A program made the translations under genes and the position numbers. The notes below the pieces were generated by a model, which was not told the DNA's origin, did no database searches, and worked only from the letters and a program-made list of their open reading frames with translations. Positions 12,061 to 24,678 of a stretch of 64,000 nt of DNA are shown in pieces (position 1 is the stretch's first letter; every line of letters begins with the position of its first letter). This DNA comes from Diorhabda sublineata (lineage: Eukaryota; Arthropoda; Insecta; Coleoptera; Chrysomelidae): assembly GCF_026230105.1 (NCBI RefSeq), contig NC_079478.1, positions 11,299,653 to 11,363,652 on the forward strand, read 5' to 3'.

Positions 12061-13768
12061 CCTACCATCCCAACTAAACATATGACATATGTTGATATGA
12101 AATTCAACCAAGCTAAGATTTATATTTTCTACGAATAAAATCGATTACGATATATTATAATAACAGTGGCACGATAAAGAATTTCTTTGTGAATCAATTT
12201 CAGTAACATTCAAAGTTAAACTTTGTGCCTTGTTATTAGTCATATCGAACGCTAATTAAAACTTTTTCACTTGTTGTCTGTTTGTGTACCGCTGAATTGT
12301 TTTGACAAATTTATAATTCTTAGTAATATGATAGAGCCGTTAAAGAATTACATCTACCCTCGTATAAGAAATGTTATTTCAATATCACCATTATCATTTC
12401 ACATAAAATTAATGTACCTTCGAGCAAAGATCATGATGAGATTAACGACATTTGTGAAAAACACTTGCCGGAAAGTGCTTTTTGTCATGGAGTTCAGAAA
12501 CTCGGTCTCCAACGCACCTTATGAGAAGTATAGATGACTTACTTCCATCAGTGTAGTTATTTGCGTCTAGAGTTTCGCAAGATAAGATCATTAATTTCCG
12601 ATACGTCACTTCAGTAACAGCAGCCGCAATCGATACTGTTATCGCTACAAAACGCTACTAAGACAAATAAAACCATTTCTATTTGAAAACCATCATTATC
12701 TAAATATAAACTGGAAATTACTGTTCTTCAACCCATGTAACGTTGCAAGCTACGGTTTTTATGGAGAATCGCATCGTTACGAGAAATAAAATCAACATCT
12801 TGACAAAAGTATATTCTTGATTTAATCCCAAAATCCTTATTTTTTTTCAATTTTTACTGTCTTCTCCATAAATATTCTCTTTATGGAAATGTAAACAACA
12901 TCGGTTCTCATAAAAACAAGTAGCTAAACACTAAACGGGAAACAATTAAGTTCATTTTCCTTACAACGTCTATGAATTCCCATACAATTTCTGTTTTTCC
13001 AGATTGTATTTTCGGAGTTACACATCAAAGCATAAAACCTTGCCACAATAATAATAAAAACAAAAGGCTGAATCAAAAGGAAAGGCGAAACAACCATTCG
13101 AAAATGCTGGATAAGCTACATTGAGTTGACATTGATAAATGAGACCATAAGCGGCTCAAAAATAATTTTTTGTAGGAAATTTATTTTATAAAAATTCTGC
13201 CAACAATTTCATTTAGATGACATTGAAATAGTGAAAATAATATGAAGATTAGGTCATCATATTGACACTAAGAAATGAATTTTCATACGCAAAGAACATT
13301 CCTTCGATTTGATAATTTCAATAGCCCCGACCATAACACAAAAGGTAGAAAAAGGCGTCACACATATGTTTTTTATTTTTAATAAATGAAAATTGTTATC
13401 ATTTCTAGGATTTACTGTATTTTCCTCTAAATTGATGGCAATTTTTATGTTGTTAACGATAATCGTGCTGTTTTAGCCTATTTTCATCACATACTATTTA
13501 TAATAAAAAAGAATCCATATAGCTATGGGGTTGGTTGAGCTTCTTATGTTTTAACAATTCTATATATCATTTCACACCTTAGCCGTCATTATCAGGTTTT
13601 ACTTTGATAAAAAGCTAGTTAGTACTATATACTTTCAGAGACCAAATACTGCATCTTGTGGAAGAGTCTACAGCCGGAGACTTTGTAGTTGCGTGTCAGT
13701 GTGTAGCCTCAAACTCCCTGACTGCCTCACATTGAGTCAATATTCAAAACCAAATATATACAGTTATA
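12061..13768. other. Non-coding stretch
   Basis: Nothing recognised. The open frame at 12271-12537 shows no family resemblance or splice context. Confidence 0.4.
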
Positions 13769-14569
13769 CAGAAAGTTCCATAATTATCTTTAGAACTTCA
13801 AAAATTCATAACTTCCAACATAAACAAGATATTTATATTCACTCTTTTGCATGTATTACTGAAACTAATAAAGTTTCTTTTCCAATAGGCTGAACACGCA
13901 TAATTATAAGTGAAGATGTGGACACCACAATATAAAGCTCAATGTCTGTCATGGTTCATAGAAACGAGATCAGATACACAGGTTCAACGGAACTTCACGG
14001 CAAAATTTCAAAGATACCCACCATCCATTCGTACATGGCACACAAGCTTCATGAGCACCGGATCGGTATTGCATAAAATTGGAGCCGGCCGACCCAGCAT
14101 AAGTCCAAAAAATATGGAGCGAATACGGCAAACATTCCAGCACAATCCGAAAACTTCGTCAAGCTTCAAGGCAACTCCAAATGCCTACAACCACAATTCA
14201 CAGGGTTCTTCATAAACTTTATAAACATAAATCATTGGTCCTTTCTTCTTCATAGACACCATAGTTACTGGCCGCATGTACCTGGATATGCTTCAAAACT
14301 TTGCTCAGTTGGAAGAATTACAGCCGGTTATTTACTTCCAACAGGATGGTGCACCATCAGACTAGTTGACAGCAGTTCGGTAACACCTCAACGAAACTTT
14401 TCCCAACTGATGGATTGATGAAGTGCTTAGGGCCACCAATGATGCGCAAGTGTACAAAAAAAAACTTTATTAGTTGCAGTAATGCGTACAAAAGACAGAA
14501 TATAAATATCTTGTTTATTTTCGAAGTTATGAATTTTTGAAAATGTAAATATAATTTTGGAACACCCTG
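13769..14569 (+). mobile_element. Tc1/mariner-type (IS630 superfamily) transposon with both ends, degenerate
   Basis: Both terminal inverted repeats are recognisable: 13769-13885 reads CAGAAAGTTCC and onward, and the reverse complement of 14440-14569 reads CAGGGTGTTCC and onward, sharing TTCAAAAATTCATAACTTC, AAACAAGATATTTATATTC and ACTAATAAAGTTT. The left end abuts a TA. Inside, the frame from 13915 gives a helix-turn-helix transposase N-terminus of the DUF4817 type (TGSVLHKIGAGRPSIS). After a large internal loss the catalytic block YFQQDGAP appears near 14335 and FPNxWI near 14400. At about 800 bp it is internally deleted and dead. Confidence 0.8.
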
Positions 14570-15095
14570 AATAGTTAAAGCAATGTTAGAGTATATACCA
14601 AATATAAGAGGAGGTGAGTAGAAAAGTCTTTATGGTGGTACTTTTCAAGTGTATTGATTGGTTTTGTTTTAGATTTAATGGTAATCTTTTGGTCTAGTAG
14701 CTGTAACACAGTGAATATAAAAATTTCACCACTATTTCAACTGAACACTTCAACTTGTATCACCTGCATCAAATAGTAAAAGAATAATCATTTAAGATCA
14801 AATTCTGCTTTTAAATGAAAACTAACTGAAGTAGAAAATTAACCAATTATGTCCATTTAGATATTGGTGGGGAATATATGTACAATAAAAGTAACTAACG
14901 AAGAAAGAAAAATATATGACGAAAAGCAATTGACCGATTGGCAAATCCCAAATTGCTGAAAAAAAAATTTATCAACAAAAAATTCAATATATCCATTTCC
15001 CAATAAACCGAGGAAGAAATAATTACCCTGAAAACTCTGAAAATAGGTGAATCTCATCGACTTGATTTGTATTAACTACAGAAAGTATTGAGGCA
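14570..15095. other. Non-coding stretch
   Basis: Nothing recognised. Confidence 0.35.
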
Positions 15096-15099
15096 ATAC

Positions 15100-15720
15100 A
15101 GTAAATTGCTAATAAAATCCTAATTCGGAACGTGAAGTAGGTAGATGAAGATCTTGATCCAAGATCTTGCGTAGATATCTGAGAGAGCGCCCTACTGTTT
15201 AGTCTGAGTAAATATCTAAGAGCTCTCTTCTGTAGTTTGAAGCATTATATACTGTTATAGAGGTTGATAAGTTCAATTTCCTGGAAACTGATCTTAGCGC
15301 AAAACAGACAGAACAAAAATTTTTCAGATATAACGGTAATATGTAACTCCCATTTCAAAGATTTATCTACAGGCCTTAAAAATTTTTAGATTCAACGACG
15401 TCAATGGTGATGTGACATAACTTTAGTTTAAGAAACGTTGAGAAACAAAAGATTAGAATCGTACTATGATTTAAGGGTGATCAGGTCGCTAGATATGGTC
15501 CTATGAAGTGCCCCAAAAGGAAATATTATCGTCCAGAAGGAAACATATTTTACCGCTGATGTCTGGATAGGTAATGTCATTGATAAACAGAAGAAACAAA
15601 AAAGGGCATAGTTGGTACTAAATCTAGAGGGACTCCACTCTATTGGCTTGCAAGAAGACCTCGTTGTGTCAACCCTTACAAGCTGTAATAGAGGTCTGTT
15701 CCGACTGAGCGGTCTACTAC
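15100..15720 (-). mobile_element. Non-LTR reverse transcriptase relic
   Basis: On the minus strand the sequence near 15640-15570 reads GVPLDLVP...PFFVSSVYQ then ND(I)TYPDISGKICFLLDDN, a worn version of GVPQGSVLGPLLFLLYINDI...FADD of Jockey/R1-type reverse transcriptases. The rest downstream (15500-15100) is too broken to translate usefully. Confidence 0.5.
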
Positions 15721-17005
15721 TATAGTCGGTTTAGTAAACATCTATAATAGCTCTATGATTGAGAATATTCATTGGAAAACTATGATTTCACCTCATCCTA
15801 AAAAGTCTAGCCAGCAAAATCGAACATCAAGGTGTGGTCATTGTTTTCTTTAATTATCAGAGTTTACAAAAATAAGAGAATATGCTAAAAGGAAACGTTT
15901 TAATATTATTCATGATATAAAAAAAATTCACAATAGAATAAATAAATGCCTCCTAGAAATGCTTTCATGCATGAATTAATTTTATGACATGAATTTCATG
16001 TTACTTTTTCACTTTACTTTTAATAAAATAATTTACCTTGTTTTTCAATCACGATTCTTATCATCTAATTAATGATGAAGTGATGAAGTTTATCGTTGTT
16101 GAAATATATAACCTTATCAATATTAATGAAAGAGATTCATTTGACATGAAAATTGCTATCGGTTCGTATTTCAGCGTGTTCAATTATTGATTTCCCGTGA
16201 ATCATAACGACTTTTATACTCTAATTACATCATTTTGACAAAATTAATGATTGGGTTGTAGTTTGGAAACACAATGAACAAGCTTTCCAGTATATGGGAA
16301 TCAATATTTTTTCATCAATATTTGCTTTTCAATACAGTATCAAAAAGGATCTTCTATTCACCATACAGATATTACTCTTCTTAAGAGAGAAAAAATATAT
16401 TCAATTTCTATGATTATTTCTCTCATATTTTGAAGTTCCCTTAAGAATACATTAAACTACAATATTTGAATCTACTTCATTGGATTTCATAATTGAGTCA
16501 TTTAACGTGTGTAAAAAATTGCAATGATTTCATTTCATATTTTCGTAAAAATGTCTTACGAATTTTATTTTTAGAAAATTTATTTGATACCGAAATTACA
16601 TTATTGAATGATTACAATTAATCTCTCAAGCGAATTAACTATGAACATTACCAAGTTGTTTACAATAAGTCATATTTATAATAAAATAAATGGTGATAAA
16701 GTGTTTACGATATTTAATACAATTGCGTTTTATAAAAATGTCCTTCTAGAATTTTCTTCATGTAACTTACGTAATAGAAACAAAATTTTATTCAAAAATT
16801 ATCAAATCAATAATTTGCTTTTTATGATGACTGTGATGTTAAATTATACTGCTTCCTCATCATATTCCAATATTGAAAGATATTTCAGTAGAAATCTCCT
16901 TTCAATGAACAACTTATAACTTTTTTCAAACGCTACATAAATAATCAATTATGGATGGTATTTTATGTTTAGTCCGTTAAATTTATAATTTAAAATAAAA
17001 ATTTT
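15721..17005. other. A+T-rich non-coding stretch
   Basis: Nothing recognised. The 103-codon frame at 16608-16919 is A+T-driven, rich in N, I, L and F, and has no family resemblance. Confidence 0.4.
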
Positions 17006-17009
17006 TGGA

Positions 17010-18290
17010 AAGCCAAATATTTGTAGACAATTGTGGTTTACTATGACAAATAAAATTTTAATAATCCCCATCGATCCTATGTGTGCTACAAAAGTTATTC
17101 GGCGTCAAAGGTCAAAATTTGCGGTTTTCTAGATTTTTCTCGAAAGTTTTACCAAAAAAAAACCTAAAACGAAAGTTGTAGGTCGTCTAAAAATTCTCTA
17201 CAAAAATGGTCTTATTATAAGAGTTACCATTTCTGAGATATCACGATTCTATGAGTCATATTATAGATGATGTGCACACATTTCCACGCCACATAGCTGT
17301 CAATTTTTAAAATAATTTAACTTGACCCGTCAAGGTCTAGATATTACCTTATTATTGATATTGCTATTGATTATTGGGTTAAATATTTTTTTGATTTCTT
17401 TGGATATTTTAATCTAATTCATATTCTTGAAAATCTACTTCAACAGTCATGTCTTCTTCGATTTCTCCTCCCTCTTCCTGCTGCTTCAGGTACAACCTTT
17501 GAAACATCATCAGAATGATCTTTAGCTAATTTCAACAGAATTCTTTGAATTTTAGTGTAGTCACGTTACAAATTTTCTTTCGAAGATGCTGTGATTTATT
17601 TTTCTCATTTTCTTCATTGGCCTCATGGCAACAAAATAAACAGTATTTTTTTAATCAAAAATTTGATTCACTTACTCGCGTTCTAGTACGAGGTGGACTT
17701 ATTTTTATAGTTAAGAATACTCAGTAAACTCATCACCTCTCGCGACACTTGTCTAGATCAAATTTGGCATTCCACGATCAACCACAACTATTTTAGCTTC
17801 AGTTGAAAGTTTATGGCAAATGAAGCAAAGCTGATAAATTTTTTTGAGCTATAAAATAGCGCAAATAATCTAAATGGTAGGCGCTTGTATTAAGTACGTA
17901 TATTCACTTGAACTGAACCTTTAGCAATAGAAGAAACAGGTATATGAACAAAACCTAAGGACAATAGAATAGCCGGATATTTTACAAGGCCAGTTTTTAC
18001 AAGGGTACAGGGGATTCAGTTAGAGTCTATCTATCTTTTGAATAAAAGTTTCCAGAATAGTATAATATATAAAAAATAGACTCAAATCTCTTAGGAAAAA
18101 AATCATAGAGACAATTTTTGTAGAGAATTTTCAGATCTACAGCTTTAGTTTGGGATTTTTTTTCGATAAAACTTACCGTTTTCCAATCCAAAAACCTCAA
18201 ATTTTGACCTTTGACTTTATTTGCAACGTAAACCCGAGCTTTCCACCAAAGTTGGCTTTCCAGGAATTTTTGTTATTTGACACATATTTG
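17010..18290. mobile_element. Large inverted-repeat DNA element (about 1.28 kb)
   Basis: The left arm (17010-17290) and the right arm (18050-18290, inverted) share the ordered blocks TGGAAAGCCAA, GGTTTAC, CAAATAAA, GTCAAAGGTCAAAATTTG, TTTACC/TTTTATC, AAAATTCTCTACAAAAAT and GTCT(C/T)AT. The interior holds A+T-rich sequence with short minus-strand frames I cannot assign. The arms, about 250 bases each, are diverged. The element is probably a non-autonomous or decayed foldback DNA transposon; I cannot name its superfamily. Confidence 0.7.
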
Positions 18291-19015
18291 TATTCAAAAA
18301 CATTTCAAAGGGTACTGAATATATTCTATTACAGAGAATGTTATATTTAATGAACAGTTGATTCTGTACTTTGGAAAATGAGTTTTTTATGTCATTTTTG
18401 TTTTTGTAAACTCATATGCCTTAGAATGACAATTGAAGTCGCGTTAAAACGATTTTTGCTGTCACCTATTAGTATCAATAATAATTCTTACCAGTATTTC
18501 TAGATTTCTCCTCAAATTTCTTAATATTTTTCCTAAAGAATTTTCATAGCGGCGTATCATTTGATATGTTGACTCCAAAACAATTCTTGATAAATATTTT
18601 TTTTGATTGAATGAAGCTAGATGTTGGTTTAAGCTGAATTCATCTTGAAGCAATATCCGAAATTTCTTCATAGAGTGTGTTCTTGGATCATCTCAACTTA
18701 CCTAACCTCGAATTAAATAATGGGAGTGTTTGGTATTTATTGACTATATTTATCTACCAATTACATAACCTCTACACTCAATTTTTGATTAGGATTTTGC
18801 ATTTCAAGTTACTCCGGAAATCTCTTCTTGACATGTACAGTAAAGTTAATTTAATTCAGCATAAATGACCGAAATACTTTAATACATTGACATGATACAA
18901 TGTATAATTTGTGTTGAAAATGTAAGAAAAAACTGTAAATATATCCCTAAATTTCCCAAAGCTCTAAATCAAATGTTTTTGAAGTTAGATTTTCTTAATA
19001 GTAGCTAATTGTTCT
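18291..19015. other. Non-coding stretch
   Basis: Nothing recognised. Confidence 0.4.
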
Positions 19016-19069
19016 TGTACTTTCATAGCAATATTCGATAATCGAAATTTGTAAAAAAAATAACAAAAA

Positions 19070-19312
19070 ACCTACCGATAGCAGTCATAACACCCCATAA
19101 TCTTGTCACAGGAACCAATCCATCAAAAAATTTCTGCAATAACCAACCGCACTTCAATCCACCACTTACACTTCCCGTCGAACTGTCGCATCGAAGGGTT
19201 GGAACTGTAGATGTAGTTTCAATACCCGTTCCCAAAATGGGATTAAAACTCGGAAACATGTTATTTTGAACACTATTACCAACAGAAAACACCGCGTCGA
19301 AAAGAAATCGGG
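19070..19312 (-). other. Exon-like open segment, unassigned
   Basis: The minus-strand frame is open from about 19313 to a good donor at 19070-19064 (ATCG then GTAGGTTT, phase 1). It encodes about 81 residues of complex composition, including NNMFPSFNPILGTGIETTS, SSTGSVSGGLKCGWLLQKFF and GLVPVTRLWGVMTAIG. The segment is GC-richer than its surroundings. About 50-130 bases upstream a pyrimidine-rich acceptor (TTTCTTTCCAG, exon from about 19441) opens a second frame, ITLGGPLHLFKWLSMFK. I do not recognise the protein. It may be part of a host gene running off the known exons or an unfamiliar element; a second frame over the same bases is also open, which lowers confidence. Confidence 0.3.
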
Positions 19313-19464
19313 GGCATTACTTCGTATTATGTATTTGATTGGAATGCTTTAAAGATACTCAACCGAAGAAAATCTCAACTTCACTTTAAACATGGATAAC
19401 CATTTAAAAAGATGTAACGGACCTCCCAATGTTATTATCTGGAAAGAAAAAAATGTGTAAATAA

Positions 19465-20045
19465 AACAGTATTTTCTAGTAATACTGCATTTTGATTAGT
19501 CTTTAATATCTATTTGAATTGATTCATACAAAGTTGGTATGTTTTTACTTATGCTAATTAGGAATTTACGTTTAATATTATGATGCTTTTCAAAATAAAA
19601 ATTAGCCTGAATAATAAGCACCCGCATATGAATAGTATTTTGAATACCACAGAATAATTTATTTGTTTGCATTGAAAATAGTCGTCAAAACGTCTTCACT
19701 GCCTTATGTCAATGTAATTTATAAATCATTAATGTTTTGTCCTAGTCGCCATGGTCACAGAATTAAATCACATCGAACATGTGTAGAATACGATCAGTAA
19801 GGACTGTTCAATTAGCACCAACTTCATCGGACTTTTTCGCAGTTATTCCAGGAAGATGAAGTTTTTTGGAATGAGTTGCCACAAGCATATAACGTCAACC
19901 CCGTTTTTTCCATACCTGGGATTGTACATAAGTTTCAGCTACGGGGATGCCAAACACATTATCAATTTATCCTTATACATTTGTACCTACATTATTTTCA
20001 ATGTAAATCTCTCACATTATCAAAATTATGAATGAATTATTTCTT
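19465..20045. other. Non-coding stretch
   Basis: Nothing recognised. Confidence 0.35.
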
Positions 20046-20049
20046 CTGG

Positions 20050-21145
20050 GTTTGATAATAGAGGGTAACTATTCGACCGACAACGCTCTATCACAGAAAG
20101 ATCTTAATAAATGATTCATTTTTATATAGGAATAAGAATTTTTACGGAGCCTAGTTGCTTAGATATAGATTTTGAATCAAAATCAAAAACTTGCCATGAA
20201 TCAAGAGCGCCTTTGAATTTTTCTTTCAAATTTGGTGGCCAATATGCTCCTTAATAAAGAAATCTTTTGATATAAACAAACTTTGGGTTAGTTGTCACTT
20301 TTATCCCCCTATTTTTTACGCCACTGGAGCGAATTCATTTTTTAACTTTGTTTTAAATTGCCTAATTATTTTTAGTTAGAACACTAAATAAACTTTTATG
20401 GAGCTAAAATGAACGGTGTTGCCTCTAAATAAGTGTGCGAAACAATCATCGAATCTGAACAAGATCTAATTGCTACAATTCAAGCTTCGGTAAAAATTAT
20501 TCAATCCCATCCAGATTTATACCCAAAGACACGTTTTTCAATGACAAAACGGTGTAATAAGTGTAATGAAGTAAGCGGCGAACAGTTTGAGCAACTACTG
20601 TGTAACTTTGTAAATTTTGTTTTTGTTGTAATACAGCGTTGTTTAAATTAAATTTTTGCTATTATTATTTCTATTCTCATTGCCAATTTTTTTATTATTG
20701 TAATAAACTTTTGTTTGAAATTTAGATTATAAATAATTTTTATAAGTTTTGAACTACTTACGCATAATCATCATTCGAAATTAAATGAATAATTAATTAA
20801 TTTGTAAATTACTTACGTGCTTGCAGATATTTGTTTAGAGCAAATTGCTACAGCGTTCATTTTGGCTCCATAAAAGGTTATTAGTTTTTTAACTTAAATA
20901 ATAACCCTGACAGTGTGCCACTGGTTAAATTTTTCCAAAGTTTGTTTATGTCAAAATATTACTTTATTAAGGAGCATACTGGTCACCAAATTTAAAAGAA
21001 ACATTCAAAGGCGTTCTTGATTTATGGAAAATTTTTGATTTTAAAATTTTTAACACTCTATATCTCAGCAAGTAGGTCCCGTAAGGGTTCATATTCCTAT
21101 ATCAAAATGAGTCATTAATTGATAGAACGTTATCGGTCGAATATA
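20050..21145. mobile_element. Long inverted-repeat element with arms of about 300-400 bp
   Basis: The left arm (20065-20450) and the inverted right arm (20840-21145) share, in order, TTCGACCGA(C/T)AACG(C/T)TCTATCA, TATAGGAATA, CTTGCTGAGATATAG-like sequence, AATCAAGA(G/A)CGCCTTTGAAT, AAATTTGGTG(G/A)CCA(A/G)TATGCTCCTTAATAAAG, ATAAACAAACTTTGG and TTTATGGAGC(T/C)AAAATGAACG. The outer tips read GAGGGTAA and ACAGGGTATAA. The centre encodes no recognisable transposase. The arms are similar enough to form a long double-stranded RNA if transcribed through. Confidence 0.8.
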
Positions 21146-21780
21146 GAATAGATTATACCCTGTATAAAATATCTCGTATAATTATTTCAGCTTGAACTCA
21201 CTCAATAAAAAAAATGTGAAAAATAACTAGCAATAAGAATTTTCGAATGTACACCTCTTACGCAGAAAAAATTCCAGATATTTAGTGAAAGTATAGTCCC
21301 TAGGTACCAAACAATACTTTAGAAGCTCTTATACTACATTTTTTCGGTACATTTCAGCTTGACTAAGTTATATTGCTTGTAAGAGACGCACAACTGAATT
21401 TGAATATTTCTCTTATCGAACAAAGCTATTGCCAAATTTATTTGACACGTATGTAAATTGGTTTTTCAAAATGCATACAAAACATTGGAATAGGAACAGA
21501 GATATGAGAATTTATTTGGAGCATGCTTAAATCGCAAAAGGTAACGATTTTTAAAGAAATATTTCGTCATGAAGTAACGACTATTTCAAGTTGCAACTGT
21601 GGTGAATTTAAAAAATTGAGCGTAATAATATTTTGTACAATTTGTCATTATAGTTAATTTGCCGATATATAGAGAGAGAGATATTTGTTGGTTGTTTGGT
21701 AGGAAAAGGAGGATTTTTGAAAGGAAAGAGATTTGTTGGAGTAGGTCCTGATATAGGAATAGCTCCTCTGCAGGAAGGAG
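21146..21780. other. Non-coding stretch
   Basis: Nothing recognised except a short GA-dinucleotide run near 21670. Confidence 0.35.
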
Positions 21781-22440
21781 GAAGTGTGGTATAATTGCAA
21801 AAATATAACTCAGTGAACTAAACAGCTTTTTGGAGAGTGTAATAGTTTTTGTTCCTTATTTTAAGTAAATTTGGGTAAAACTGAGAGTGGATTATTTCCT
21901 ATCATTAGCCATTTGGCTTATAAAAGAGTTCACCAGGTTACAGGAAAACAGCAGAACCGACGATTGGCAAGGTAGGATTTGGGAGCGGGCTTCACCAAAT
22001 GTAGATGGGGGAATTGACGAGAAAGTCGAGGTAATTTTATGAAAGATCTTCCTAAGCGGGGGATAACGAAGTTTTCTCTTGAGTTTAGAGGAATGGAGCC
22101 GTCTAGTGGGAAAAAAAGTCTTTGGCAGTAGAATTGTTTCATTCTATGGTGGGAGTCACGTATCGAGTTATAAGTTATATAGACGATTCGCAATTTGGAT
22201 TATTTCTATATTGACATAAACGGTGTAGTAGTAAAGAATTCGCGGTTTCTGTTGTTTAGGGTACCGCTGGTTCCCACTTTCGACCATTTCTGTCTTTCTT
22301 TGTGATCCAAATAGATTCTTTCTAATACATATTTTAAATAAATTTGTATTTCAAGTACTCGACTCATCTGATCAACTCATTATTGTCTTCGTGTTAAAAC
22401 TTATATTTTTCAATTTGTGATCGCCTCCTGACATCAGTTT
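21781..22440 (+). repeat. Possible solo LTR or promoter-bearing repeat
   Basis: This GC-richer block has a TATAAAAG at about 21919, followed some 400 bases later by AATAAATTT near 22337 and a pyrimidine-rich tail. A promoter followed by a polyadenylation signal with no protein frame is the layout of an LTR. No second copy or flanking target duplication can be seen, so the call is weak. Confidence 0.25.
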
Positions 22441-23088
22441 ACAACTTTGAATTACCTTATTAATTCAAATGCATGTATATTTTTAGTTAAGTAAACTTTA
22501 TGAAACTTATTTGAGTTCAAAGGAATTAAGGTAACAAGATTCCTTTTTGCTTCCTTCACGACATTAATTAGAGATTTGAAATTCACTATTCCAAGCATAG
22601 CTTTGTGAATTGAAAACAAACGAATTCAACTCAATTAGGGAAAGGCTCCCATTACTTTTGTAGCAAAACATAACTAATTTGGTCTATAACTGTCGATGTT
22701 ACCACAAATAAATAAAGTTAAATAATCATTTTATTGGTGTTGTTGTGATTATTGTCTTTAATTTCTATATAATGCAATTAATTAAGTTGATACGTGGTGG
22801 ACGTGAGAAGGAAGAAAAATGAGATTTGTCACAACAAAACAATCTCGATTTAAAAGAAATTACATTAGAGAATGAATTAAGTAAAGACAGTGATAAATTG
22901 GGAACTACCAATAGGAAATGTAGACAAAAAATTTATGTGTCGATTATTAGAGTGATTCGTAATAAAAATAAATTTATTGTCCAACCAATTAATTACCACA
23001 GGTCCATACTATAATTGATATGCGATAAAAAAATAAATAATAATTCAATAAGTTAAGCTTAGATAAGAAAAATATATATAGGGGGGGA
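22441..23088. other. Non-coding stretch
   Basis: Nothing recognised. Confidence 0.35.
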
Positions 23089-23089
23089 G

Positions 23090-24012
23090 GATATATTGAA
23101 AAATTCTTAGCCTACTATAGAATCAAACAAACTTTCAATCTCCAAATATTTTATTACTCAACATATTCTCCTCTTAATTGGATACATTTATTACAGCGAA
23201 CCTGCATCGTCTCTAGACCTTTCAAAAAAAAATGTTTCTTCTTGCTCTTCAAACCAGACCTCCACAGCTTTTATTAACTCCTCGTCGGAAGAAAATTTAC
23301 GACGTTTTAAACTTTTTTTCAGTTAAGAAAAGAGATGATAGACGGACGGTGCCAAATCTGGTGTATCAGGGGGTTGTTCTAGAAAATCAAACCCTAAATT
23401 ACGAATTTTCTGCATGGCAACAAGAGATTTGGGTGCAGGGGCGTTGTCCTGCAAAAATATAACACCTTTGGATAGCTTTCCGCGTCTTTTCTCTTTAATT
23501 TTTTCCCGTAGAGTGGTCAGTAATGTCTAATAGTAATCTCCAGAAAATCAATCATGATTACTCCATGGCAATCCCAAAAAACTTAAGCAAGAATTTTTCC
23601 AGCAGATTTTTGAACACGAAACTTCTTAGGTCTTGGAAAACCAGAGTGTCGCCATTCGATCCAGAGTAACAATTTGGTTTAAGGAGTCTACATCGTTTTC
23701 AAATCAAGCAAAATTTACCTCTTTCACTGAGGGTACTAAGCAAATCTTCGTAAATCTGCTTACCTCTTAACCCTTTTAAATACAGGTTCTATTCTCCAAT
23801 TTTTCGATTTTTACAATTTCAGTGGACATCTTTTTTCTTTTATTTCATTGCGTAACTCTGATTCACTTTTTTGACGTCAAGCTTTACACTGACACTTCTA
23901 ATAAGTTATTGTTCGTTGCTATGGTAACGCAATATCTTGTTTATGCATGGAACTGTCCTAGATTAACTAGATATCAATACATCCTCGTATTTCTACAGCA
24001 TTATCTAGAGAA
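23090..24012 (-). mobile_element. mariner transposon, degenerate
   Basis: On the minus strand near 23460-23130 the translation gives FLQDNAPAPKSLVAMQK, then IRNLGFDFLEQPPDTPDLA, the catalytic mariner DNAPAH and PPYSPDLAP blocks in altered form. It continues to KVWFEEQEETFFLKGLE and CNKCIQLRGEYVE, the mariner C-terminus. Around 23830-24010 the untranslated 5' end typical of mariner follows. The transposase middle has frameshifts. Confidence 0.75.
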
Positions 24013-24360
24013 TTAGATATATATAATCATACCAGGATTGACTCCTTTGCTCCGGTCGTTATCCACATCCTTCTCATTAGTGTTAGAACAAAGATTGTTC
24101 AACCTCTGTAAAGCCCTGAGTTAAGAAAGAACGGAAGAAAATATTTACCAAGCAAAAGTTGGGAGCATATGAAATAGAAGACGAATATTTCTGGTAGCTG
24201 AAATTAACCCACATTCTGATTAATAGATCAGCTGCAAACACTGAGGAAATCCAGTAACATAACAGGAATGAAGAAGCGATTATATACTACCTACATGAAA
24301 CTTTACAGTTAATCATATTCATAATTAGTAATTATAACTAAAATTTTGTAAAATTTTTAT
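24013..24360. other. Non-coding stretch
   Basis: Nothing recognised. Confidence 0.35.
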
Positions 24361-24362
24361 AG

Positions 24363-24610
24363 GTAGCTATGAACATTTGTGAATGAAGTTCATTCTGTGT
24401 AATCTTATCTTGATATTTATGGTTCTAGTCGTAGATAAACCATAAGAGTCAACTTGTGACAATGAAATTTAAAATTTTCATAGAATTGTTATGAATAACA
24501 ATCAACTTTTCTGAATAAAGTTCTTTCTGTGTTCTTGTATCTTAATATTTATAGCTATTACCATAGATAAACCATAAGAGTCAGATTGTGGTAATGATCA
24601 TAGCTGACTG
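24363..24610 (+). repeat. Imperfect tandem duplication, period about 132 bp
   Basis: Two copies share TGAATGAAGTTCATTCTGTGT-like and GATAAACCATAAGAGTCA blocks, the latter starting at 24434 and 24566. It directly precedes a retroelement fragment and may be part of it. Confidence 0.55.
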
Positions 24611-24678
24611 AATAAATTATACTTGTCTGTGGCCCGTGCGGCAAATTTTGCATAAGTTATGACATACAATACTTAATA

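Noticed and set aside
16608..16919. 103-codon plus-strand open frame
   Set aside because: Dominated by N, I, L, F and K as expected from A+T-rich non-coding sequence.
21930..22193. 87-codon minus-strand open frame
   Set aside because: It lies in the possible LTR-like block and shows no protein family; the opposite strand is equally open.
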